The notes under the pieces: model-generated
What the model was told of the DNA's origin: nothing
Seen by the model: the letters and a program-made list of their open reading frames with translations, nothing else
The model's database searches: none
Translations under genes and position numbers: made by a program
Assembly: GCF_039541915.1 (NCBI RefSeq)
Contig: NZ_BAABHD010000001.1
Span: 1-64,000, forward strand
Length of the DNA: 64,000 bases
Reading direction: 5' to 3'
Source: Nibrella saemangeumensis
GTDB lineage: Bacteria; Bacteroidota; Bacteroidia; Cytophagales; Spirosomataceae
Part shown: positions 58,348 to 64,000 of the stretch, one piece after another
Position numbering within the stretch: the first letter of the stretch is position 1
How the letters are laid out: each line of letters starts with the position of its first letter

Positions 58348-59058
58348 ATGAAACGTCAAATTTTTATCCACACCATTTTCGTCTTTTTCCTGGCCATTTT
58401 AACCGCCTGCGAAAACAATCTTATTGGCCCTTACGAAGAGACCCGCCAGACTTACGGGCTTAACGGTTTCGACCGGCTCGATATGGGCAGCGCCTTCCGC
58501 ATCACCGTTACCAGGGGCAGCGCCTTTGCCATCGAAGCCAAAGGCAATCAGCGCGATGTTGAAGACCTCGACATTTATACCCGCAACGGTACCCTCTATG
58601 CCAAGTACCGGAACCCCCTGCGGTCACGTCGCTATTCGATGAACATCGACATTACGATGCCGGAACTGCGGGGTGTAGACTTCTCCGGTGCTTCCAAATC
58701 AACGGTAACGGGTTTTACGAATGTTCGTGAACTGGACATTAAACTGTCCGGTGCTTCTAAATCAACCGTTGAGGTAACGGCCAGCCGGATTAACATCGAT
58801 CTGTCAGGAGCGTCTGACCTGTTTCTGAAAGGAAACGGCGGGGTTATCCGCGGAGAGCTTTCCGGAGCCAGCAAAGTGGAAGCATACGATTTTCCGGTAG
58901 AGGATGCCGACCTGGATTTGTCAGGGGCCAGCAATGCCTACGTGCGGGTTGATAAGAACCTGACGGTAAAGGCCAGCGGTGCCAGCGATGTACGCTACCG
59001 CGGAGCGCCGGTTGTCCGCTCGCAGGTATCCGGGGCGAGCAAGGTGCGCCAGGACTAG
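58348..59058 (+). CDS. Head-GIN (DUF2807) lipoprotein
   Basis: 236 residues from the ATG at 58348 (the upstream TTG frame is not used). Lipobox AILTACEN with lipidated Cys21. The mature part is a beta-solenoid-like domain with a repeated SGAS word about every 20 residues (SGASKSTVTG, LSGASKSTVEV, LSGASDLFL, LSGASKVEA, SGASDVRY), the DUF2807 'putative auto-transporter adhesin, head GIN' family. The C-terminal 'SGASKVRQD' ends abruptly. Surface lipoprotein of unknown function; often regulated by stress. A terminator follows and runs into the next gene. Confidence 0.88.
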   Translation: MKRQIFIHTIFVFFLAILTACENNLIGPYEETRQTYGLNGFDRLDMGSAFRITVTRGSAFAIEAKGNQRDVEDLDIYTRNGTLYAKYRNPLRSRRYSMNIDITMPELRGVDFSGASKSTVTGFTNVRELDIKLSGASKSTVEVTASRINIDLSGASDLFLKGNGGVIRGELSGASKVEAYDFPVEDADLDLSGASNAYVRVDKNLTVKASGASDVRYRGAPVVRSQVSGASKVRQD

Positions 59059-59083
59059 TATCGTTCAGGTAACACAAGGCAAC

Positions 59084-59138
59084 GCTTTTCTGCTAAAACA
59101 TTCCGATAGTCGGGACGTTTAGCAGAAAAGCTTTTTTT
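59084..59138 (+). terminator. Terminator of the head-GIN gene, abutting the fdhD start codon
   Basis: GCTTTTCTGCTAAA (59084-59097) pairs with TTTAGCAGAAAAGC (59118-59131), with an inner CCGA-TAG-TCGG hairpin, followed by seven T (59132-59138). The fdhD ATG begins at 59139, directly after the last T. Confidence 0.8.
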
Positions 59139-59990
59139 ATGTCTTCGGTTGCCCCCGTCACGATTGTAAAAGTATCCGGTGAAGTTGTCACCGAGCAGCC
59201 CGACCTGCTGGCTGTTGAGGAGCCGCTGGAGATCCGGCTGGGTTACGGACCCAAAGCGGATCGCCGGCAGCGCAGCATAGCCGTTACCATGCGCACACCC
59301 GGCCATGACCCCGAATTGGCTTTGGGTTTTCTCTATACGGAAAATATAATCCAGCGGGCCGGCGACGTGGTATCGGTGCGGCATTGTGTCTCCGATGCCG
59401 ACAAAACCGGCAATGTAATCAGGGTAGAGCTACAGCCTGAGCTAGCAGTTGACTGGCAGGCGCTGGAGCGAAACAGCTATACCGCATCAAGCTGCGGTAT
59501 CTGCGGCAAAACCTCTATTGAGGCCGTGCAGGCAACCTGTTCGGCAAAGCTGACCGACAAATTCACCATCGACGCTGGTATTATAAACAATCTGCCGGAC
59601 ACGTTGCGGCAACTCCAGCGCACGTTTGCCTATACCGGCGGGCTCCACGCAGCCGCCTTGTTTGACGCCACGGGTAAAATTCACCTGGTTCGGGAGGATA
59701 TAGGGCGCCATAATGCGCTCGACAAGCTCATTGGAGCTTCATTCTGGCAGGACTGGTTACCCCTGCAGCAGTACGGTGTGCTGGTCAGCGGCCGGATTGG
59801 CTTCGAACTGGTGCAGAAGGCCTGGCGGGTTGGTATTCCGCTGCTAGCGGCCGTGGGGGCTCCGTCGAGCCTGGCCGTTGAACTGGCCAGCGAAGCCGGC
59901 ATGACGCTGCTGGGGTTCGTGCGAGAGGGACGTTTCAACATCTATACCGTCCCCGAACGGGTTATGTATCCGGTAGCTTTTTCCGGATAG
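59139..59990 (+). CDS. fdhD: Formate dehydrogenase accessory sulfurtransferase FdhD
   Basis: 283 residues. The Cys motif SSCGICGKTSIEA (C119, C122) is the hallmark of FdhD, which carries sulfur from a desulfurase to the molybdenum cofactor of formate dehydrogenase. RTPGHDPELALGFLYTENII and VREDIGRHNALDKLIGASFW are also diagnostic. The first ATG (59139) is used since no other start lies near the conserved core. It immediately follows a terminator T run, so expression control is unusual. Downstream are an SDR and moaA, both on the same strand; moaA also belongs to molybdenum cofactor synthesis. No formate dehydrogenase gene is in the window. Confidence 0.93.
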   Translation: MSSVAPVTIVKVSGEVVTEQPDLLAVEEPLEIRLGYGPKADRRQRSIAVTMRTPGHDPELALGFLYTENIIQRAGDVVSVRHCVSDADKTGNVIRVELQPELAVDWQALERNSYTASSCGICGKTSIEAVQATCSAKLTDKFTIDAGIINNLPDTLRQLQRTFAYTGGLHAAALFDATGKIHLVREDIGRHNALDKLIGASFWQDWLPLQQYGVLVSGRIGFELVQKAWRVGIPLLAAVGAPSSLAVELASEAGMTLLGFVREGRFNIYTVPERVMYPVAFSG

Positions 59991-60034
59991 AATCGTTTCT
60001 TTGCATCCTCCATTCACCTGTTTTTAGCCTGCTT

Positions 60035-60718
60035 ATGTCAACCATTTTGCTTACCGGTGGGGCCGGTGGCCTGGGCCGCTCCGTTACGAACAATCTGCTC
60101 AGCCACGGACACCGTGTTATTACTACCCTGCAGCCCGGATCGTCGCTGCCAGCCCAGGAAAACCTGATTACCCATGAACTGGACCTCACCGACGAGGCCG
60201 GTTGTCAAGCGTTCGTTCAGCAGGTAGCCGGCGAGTACGGCATCCTGGATGCTGCGGTGCTGCTGGTTGGGGGCTTTGCTATGGGGTCACTGGCGGAAAC
60301 CGACTTTGCGGCTATTGACCAGATGTATAAGCTTAACTTCCAGACTACTTACCAGATGGTGCGGCCTGTATTTGACCAGATGAGTAATCAGGAGCAGGGC
60401 GGGCGGATTGTGCTGATTGGGGCCCGACCGGCGCTGGTGCCCGAAGCCGCTCAGCATATGGTGGCGTATTCGCTGTCAAAATCCCTGGTCCTTAAGCTGT
60501 CGGAAATTATCAACGCAGCTGGTAAGGACAAAAACATCATCTCGACGGTGATTGTTCCCAGCACGCTGGATACCCCCGCCAACCGGAAGGCTATGCCAGA
60601 TGCGGACCCGCACAACTGGGTAAGTCCTGACGACCTGGCCGAACTGATCGCCTTTGTTACCTTCGGGCCGGGGCACATGTTGCGCGAGCCGGTGCTGAAA
60701 GCCTACAATAAAGCGTAG
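60035..60718 (+). CDS. SDR oxidoreductase (dihydropteridine reductase-like)
   Basis: 227 residues. The N-terminal loop is ILLTGGAGGLGRSVTNNLLS, and the catalytic motif is AYSLSKSLVLKLSE (YxxxK). The C-terminal IVPSTLDTPANRKAMPDADP with 'NWVSPDDLAEL' resembles the quinoid dihydropteridine reductase-like SDR subgroup, often found near pterin or molybdopterin genes. It is a candidate for a pterin-related function given its position between fdhD and moaA, but this is an inference from context. Spacing to neighbours is 44 bp (upstream) and 70 bp (downstream), so an operon is likely. Confidence 0.8.
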   Translation: MSTILLTGGAGGLGRSVTNNLLSHGHRVITTLQPGSSLPAQENLITHELDLTDEAGCQAFVQQVAGEYGILDAAVLLVGGFAMGSLAETDFAAIDQMYKLNFQTTYQMVRPVFDQMSNQEQGGRIVLIGARPALVPEAAQHMVAYSLSKSLVLKLSEIINAAGKDKNIISTVIVPSTLDTPANRKAMPDADPHNWVSPDDLAELIAFVTFGPGHMLREPVLKAYNKA

Positions 60719-60737
60719 GGATTGCGACCAAATCTGT

Positions 60738-60745
60738 TATTTTTG
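60738..60745 (+). promoter_or_regulatory. Candidate -7 box of moaA
   Basis: TATTTTTG matches TAnnTTTG, with a predicted start about 37 bases before the moaA ATG. The -33 element is not convincing. Confidence 0.3.
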
Positions 60746-60788
60746 TGTTAGGACTGAGACAGAGCGACTTACCTGATACCTGCCGCCC

Positions 60789-61769
60789 ATGATTTTTGAT
60801 AACCATAATCGCCCCATAACCTACCTTCGGCTGGCTGTAACGGACCGCTGCAACCTGCGGTGCTTTTACTGTATGCCCGAGGAAGGAATTAAATACCTGC
60901 CTAAAGCGCAACTGCTGACGTACGAGGAAATGGAGCGGCTGGTGCGGGTGCTGGCGCAACTCGGGGTATCTAAAGTCAGGATTACCGGTGGAGAGCCGTT
61001 TGTACGGAACGGCCTGATGGAATTTCTGGAGAAACTGGCCCATACCGAGGGCATAAAAGACTGGCACATCACCACCAACGGCGTACTCACAGCCCCCCAC
61101 GTGCCGGATCTTGTACGGTTGGGTGTGGGTTCCGTCAATCTGAGTCTGGATACGATGGACCGGGAGCGGTTCCGGCAGATCACGCGCCGGGACGAACTGC
61201 CGGCCGTGCAGGGCACGCTGGATGCCTTGCTGGCCCACAACGTACCGGTGAAGCTGAATGCCGTGGTGATGGAGGGCAAAAACATTGAAGACATCCCGCT
61301 ACTCGCCGAACTCACCCGCCAGCATCCTATTGAAGTTCGCTTTATCGAAGAAATGCCGTTCAACGGCGAGGGGAGCCATTATCCGGTGCTCAACTGGACC
61401 CACCGGCGCATTCTGGACGAACTACGCGCCCTGTATCCGGATATTACCAAATTACCCGACCCTGCTAATTCAACATCGTATACCTACCAGGTACCGGGTC
61501 ATGCCGGCACGATTGGTATCATCGCTGCCTTTAGCCGTACCTTCTGCGGCACTTGCAACCGCATTCGCATGACGGCCCAGGGTACGCTGAAAACCTGCCT
61601 GTACGACAATGGGGTGCTGGATGTTCGGGCCTTGATGCGCTCAGGGGCTACCGATGATGACTTAAAGGCCGCCTTCCTGAAAGCCTTTGCTCACCGTCCC
61701 AAAAACGGCTTTGAAGCCGAGCAGCTTCGTAGCCCGGTGACGGAATCGATGTCAACCATTGGGGGGTAA
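60789..61769 (+). CDS. moaA: GTP 3',8-cyclase (MoaA)
   Basis: 326 residues. Radical-SAM cluster CNLRCFYC (C21, C25, C28), second cluster FCGTCNRIRMTAQGTLKTCL near residue 265, RITGGEPFVRNGLMEFLEKL, and the conserved C-terminal double glycine (STIGG at 322-326) that is needed for activity. MoaA makes the first molybdopterin precursor from GTP. It lies in the same orientation as fdhD, so both support a molybdenum enzyme encoded elsewhere. No moaC, moaD or moaE is in the window. Confidence 0.96.
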   Translation: MIFDNHNRPITYLRLAVTDRCNLRCFYCMPEEGIKYLPKAQLLTYEEMERLVRVLAQLGVSKVRITGGEPFVRNGLMEFLEKLAHTEGIKDWHITTNGVLTAPHVPDLVRLGVGSVNLSLDTMDRERFRQITRRDELPAVQGTLDALLAHNVPVKLNAVVMEGKNIEDIPLLAELTRQHPIEVRFIEEMPFNGEGSHYPVLNWTHRRILDELRALYPDITKLPDPANSTSYTYQVPGHAGTIGIIAAFSRTFCGTCNRIRMTAQGTLKTCLYDNGVLDVRALMRSGATDDDLKAAFLKAFAHRPKNGFEAEQLRSPVTESMSTIGG

Positions 61770-61859
61770 CGTCCCGGCCGGTATCCCTGCTGGCCTGTTG
61801 GCTTAACTTTATAGATATTCTAGGACACGTGCCAGCCGGGATGCTGGCTGGGACATAGT

Positions 61860-62345
61860 ATGGACATTCTACTCCTGATTCTGGGTTTTGCCGGTTTATT
61901 GATTGGTCTGGTCGGTGCTGTTATGCCCTTGCCGGGGCCTCCGTTAAGCTATGCCGGCTTGCTATGTCTCCACTTTTCCCGGTACGCCGATTTCAGTATG
62001 CCCGTTCTCGTTGGGTTAGGCATTGTGACGGCCGTAGTAGCCGTGCTGGATTACTATGTGCCCATCTGGGGTACAAAGCGTTTTGGCGGTACCAAAGCCG
62101 GAACCTGGGGGGCAATGATTGGAGTTGTGGTCGGTTTCCTGTTTATTCCGGTGATTGGTGTGTTTGTAGGGGCTTTTCTCGGGGCTCTGATCGGAGAGCT
62201 CATCGGGGGCGCCAACATGAACTATGCCCTGCGGGCTGCTTTCGGCTCCTTTGTCGGCTTTCTGGCAGGGATCTTTATGAAGGTGATCCTCTGCCTGATC
62301 ATGCTGGGGTATGCCATTGTAGCCGTATGGCCGCAGATTAGCTAA
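61860..62345 (+). CDS. DUF456 membrane protein
   Basis: 161 residues; three to four hydrophobic helices rich in glycine (LLIGLVGAVMPLPGPPLSYA, GTWGAMIGVVVGFLFIPVIG, FVGAFLGALIGELIGGANMN, AFGSFVGFLAGIFMKVILCL). The 'PGPPLSYAGLL' and glycine-zipper segments are the DUF456 pattern. Membrane protein of unknown function; glycine zippers suggest oligomer formation. It ends at a terminator shared with the convergent EthD gene. Confidence 0.88.
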   Translation: MDILLLILGFAGLLIGLVGAVMPLPGPPLSYAGLLCLHFSRYADFSMPVLVGLGIVTAVVAVLDYYVPIWGTKRFGGTKAGTWGAMIGVVVGFLFIPVIGVFVGAFLGALIGELIGGANMNYALRAAFGSFVGFLAGIFMKVILCLIMLGYAIVAVWPQIS

Positions 62346-62350
62346 GAAAA

Positions 62351-62371
62351 ACCCCGGTAGCTGGCCGGGGT
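62351..62371. terminator. Terminator between DUF456 and EthD genes
   Basis: ACCCCGG / CCGGGGT stem with a 7-base loop; AAAAA precedes it, which favours the minus strand as a T-run exit. Confidence 0.75.
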
Positions 62372-62383
62372 AGGTATAGTTGG

Positions 62384-62710
62384 TCAACAGAGCGTCGAGA
62401 TAAGCTCCTGACTAATCTGCATCTGGGGTTGGACATCCGTAAAGTTCGACATATCCCTGATCAACTCTTCACCATAGGCCTCCAGCGCATTATGCAGCTC
62501 TTCCAGGCTATTGAAGTTCAGGCGTCCGATCATACTGTACAGGGTTTGTGAGTCGGGAGCTCCGCTGGCCATGCCTTCTTCTACATCAACCCGAACCAGT
62601 CCCAGCGGGGTAAGCCGTTCTTTAACCATTGGGATATGGCTGTCCAGATAATAACGCATATCAAAATGGCTATCTGTATGCTGTGGGTAAAGGACTGTAA
62701 GCTTGACCAT
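62384..62710 (-). CDS. EthD-domain protein
   Basis: 108 residues from the ATG at 62710 (MVKLTVLYPQHTDSHFDMRY); the longer frame to 62815 is not supported. FDMRYYLDSHIPMVKERLTP and the YSMIGRLNFNSLEELHNALE helix are the EthD/dimeric alpha-beta barrel pattern, first seen near ETBE-degradation genes. It is a small ferredoxin-like-fold protein that may process or bind a small ligand; exact function is not known. Single gene, convergent with DUF456. Confidence 0.87.
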   Translation of the reverse strand: MVKLTVLYPQHTDSHFDMRYYLDSHIPMVKERLTPLGLVRVDVEEGMASGAPDSQTLYSMIGRLNFNSLEELHNALEAYGEELIRDMSNFTDVQPQMQISQELISTLC

Positions 62711-62817
62711 GACTGTACAAGATTTTAAGTTAGATTTCCCATTTAGGTTGATGAAGGTAGTAAATAAGAATGAGATTTGCTCACCAAACCGAAATGGAAA
62801 AACAGGCAGGTCCACAA

Positions 62818-63297
62818 TCAGTTACCCGATTCCGGGTGCTTGCGAATCAGCCAGGTCGGCTCTGTCGTACTAAGCAGCCTTTTCTGACGGTCCAGCAGCC
62901 GAAGGGTATCATCGTGAATCCGCAGATAATTTTTAATCTCCCGCGATTTATTGGGGTCAAGCTGGATTACCATGGCCTCATTATCGGTGGCGGTGCCGCG
63001 CAGGGTTATATACGTACCCTGTTTCGTATAGGTACGGTCGCCTTTGCTGGTTCCCAGATAAACTTGCTTCAATTGGTACGATTGCCTTGGGTTATTCGGA
63101 TTGATGTTTAACGTCAGTTCCGTCTGGATGCCTTTGCATTTCGGACAGGGTAGCAGCCCTTCATACACAACTCTATTTACGGGGGGGGCTCCGGTATCGG
63201 TGGAGATGACCGGCCCACCCGTCACAGCAGGTGCGGGTTTAGTGCGGGCGCAGGCCGCCAGTATCACCAGGGTAATTACAATGATCGGCTGTCTCAT
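62818..63297 (-). CDS. NlpE-like copper-resistance lipoprotein
   Basis: 159 residues from the ATG at 63297 (MRQPIIVITLVILAACARTK); the lipobox is VILAAC with Cys16. The domain begins YEGLLPCPKCKGIQTELTLN, where the CxxC (C51, C54) is the metal-binding pattern of NlpE_N. It ends EPTWLIRKHPESGN. NlpE proteins sense or bind copper at the outer membrane in E. coli. Here it is probably an outer membrane lipoprotein; the short C-terminus lacks the second NlpE domain, as in most Bacteroidota homologs. Single gene. Confidence 0.82.
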   Translation of the reverse strand: MRQPIIVITLVILAACARTKPAPAVTGGPVISTDTGAPPVNRVVYEGLLPCPKCKGIQTELTLNINPNNPRQSYQLKQVYLGTSKGDRTYTKQGTYITLRGTATDNEAMVIQLDPNKSREIKNYLRIHDDTLRLLDRQKRLLSTTEPTWLIRKHPESGN

Positions 63298-63311
63298 AAA
63301 GTTGGTTTGTA

Positions 63312-63348
63312 GCAAACAACCCCGGCCGGGTAGGTCGGGGCTGTTTGC
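63312..63348 (-). terminator. Terminator of the PfpI-like gene
   Basis: GCAAACAACCCCG / CGGGGCTGTTTGC long stem, 16 bases downstream (on the minus strand) of the gene that ends at 63364. Confidence 0.75.
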
Positions 63349-63363
63349 AATTATAGGTTTTGC

Positions 63364-63927
63364 TCAGGCACGTTGCCGCTCGTGAATGCCTTCACCGATC
63401 TCTTCGATCATTTTGCGGTTAAAGGCTGGTATATCTTCCGGCTTCCGGCTGGTAACCAGCCCCTGATCCGTCACCACCTCCTGATCAACCCAATTTGCTC
63501 CGGCATTCCGGAGATCGGTCTGGATCGACGGGTACGAAGTTAATTTACGGCCACGTACCACATCGGCTTCAATCAGCAGCGTGGGCGCGTGGCAAATGGC
63601 CGCCACCGGTTTACGGGCCTCAAAAAAGTGCCGGACAAAGGCAACCGCTTTTTTCTCCATCCGCAGATGATCGGGGTTCATAACCCCACCGGGCAGCAGC
63701 AGCGCATCGTAGTCTTCCGGATTCGCCTGGTTCAGCGGAACATCGACCGGAAATATATCACCCCAATCGGTTTCGTCCCAGCCCTTTACTTCGTCATCTT
63801 TTGGCGAAATCAGGTGTGTCTGGATTCCTTGTTCCTCTAACGCCTTGCGAGGTTCGGTCATTTCTGCCTGCTCAAAGCCATCTGTCAGCAGAATGGCCAC
63901 CTTCTTGCCCTGCAATTTGCTCTCCAT
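63364..63927 (-). CDS. DJ-1/PfpI-family protein (YhbO/PfpI-like)
   Basis: 187 residues. The nucleophilic elbow is AAICHAPTLLIEADVV with C112 and H113, and the acidic partner is E19 in DGFEQAEM. GGVMNPDHLRMEKKAVAFVR and the C-terminal VTSRKPEDIPAFNRKMIEEI are typical of PfpI/YhbO proteins, which act as stress-related deglycases, hydrolases or chaperones; their true activity is debated. Cytoplasmic, no signal peptide. The last ~70 bases of the window (63928-64000) are its upstream region; a clear promoter was not seen. Confidence 0.9.
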   Translation of the reverse strand: MESKLQGKKVAILLTDGFEQAEMTEPRKALEEQGIQTHLISPKDDEVKGWDETDWGDIFPVDVPLNQANPEDYDALLLPGGVMNPDHLRMEKKAVAFVRHFFEARKPVAAICHAPTLLIEADVVRGRKLTSYPSIQTDLRNAGANWVDQEVVTDQGLVTSRKPEDIPAFNRKMIEEIGEGIHERQRA

Positions 63928-64000
63928 AACGCTCGTGGTTTTATTAAACTGACTAATTCCAAAGAAGTAACCGGAAATTCGGACAAAGGTTAAGAAAAAG

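Noticed and set aside
1..64000. tRNA, rRNA, CRISPR array or prophage genes
   Set aside because: None seen: no cloverleaf-like segment with a GTTCGA T-loop was found in the gaps, no regularly spaced direct repeats, no phage structural genes.

Overview
The window looks like a chromosomal segment of a member of the Bacteroidota, most likely a Cytophagales/Spirosomaceae (Spirosoma-like) bacterium. The evidence is the gene families (GLPGLI, GWxTD, DUF2490, DUF2807/head GIN, OMP_b-brl_3-type TonB-dependent receptors, a tricorn-like S41 protease), the scarcity of Shine-Dalgarno sites, and several upstream boxes of the TAnnTTTG type used by the Bacteroidota primary sigma factor. I assigned this from protein families and did not run a database search. 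No rRNA, tRNA, CRISPR array or prophage was recognised.

Layout. 1-1900 is an accessory edge: an IS3-type OrfA cut by the window edge, a single N at 270, the C-terminal half of an ISKra4-like transposase, an antitoxin-like small gene and an AT-rich HNH nuclease gene. 1.9-7.6 kb is housekeeping (CvfB-like RNA-binding protein, a lone nuoH, asnS) plus one uncharacterised helical protein. 7.9-13.1 kb holds two tandem paralogous outer-membrane receptors with a duplicated upstream block. 13.2-25.1 kb has pgk, a CE7 esterase, a TlpA-like thioredoxin, a DUF2157 membrane-protein pair, a FAN1-like nuclease, a cytochrome c, rlmB and a GWxTD lipoprotein. 25.3-28.9 kb is a receptor-GLPGLI operon. 29-36 kb carries methyltransferase, SDR, crotonase and transsulfuration genes, including two enzymes of unsaturated fatty acid beta-oxidation. 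36.3-39.1 kb is a pentose-phosphate cluster (pgl, zwf, and divergent rpiB). 39.2-48.8 kb has a cysteine desulfurase, a GNAT enzyme, a frameshifted thioredoxin-fold gene, a tricorn-like protease, a DUF2490 protein, a TPR protein and an epimerase. 48.7-50.3 kb is an overlapping gene pair encoding an OLD-like ABC ATPase and a small Toprim-like protein; this is the best candidate for an undescribed (possibly defence) system. 50.4-63.9 kb is mostly housekeeping: metG, cyclophilin, pth, an AraC regulator, an ECF sigma factor, a HigB/HigA toxin-antitoxin pair, pyrR, a head-GIN lipoprotein, fdhD-SDR-moaA (molybdenum cofactor related), DUF456, EthD, NlpE-like and PfpI/DJ-1-like proteins.

The most unusual non-coding signal is a set of dispersed intergenic repeats. 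Three elements are built from CTGCCTACTG words, and their outer edges begin directly at TAG stop codons of flanking genes. Two are built from TTGAATGA-type words. There are two copies of a GTACGAACC hairpin, one REP-like 31-bp inverted repeat, and one 117-bp element with 24-bp inverted ends. Many gene ends also carry clear intrinsic terminators. One of these runs directly into the start codon of fdhD.
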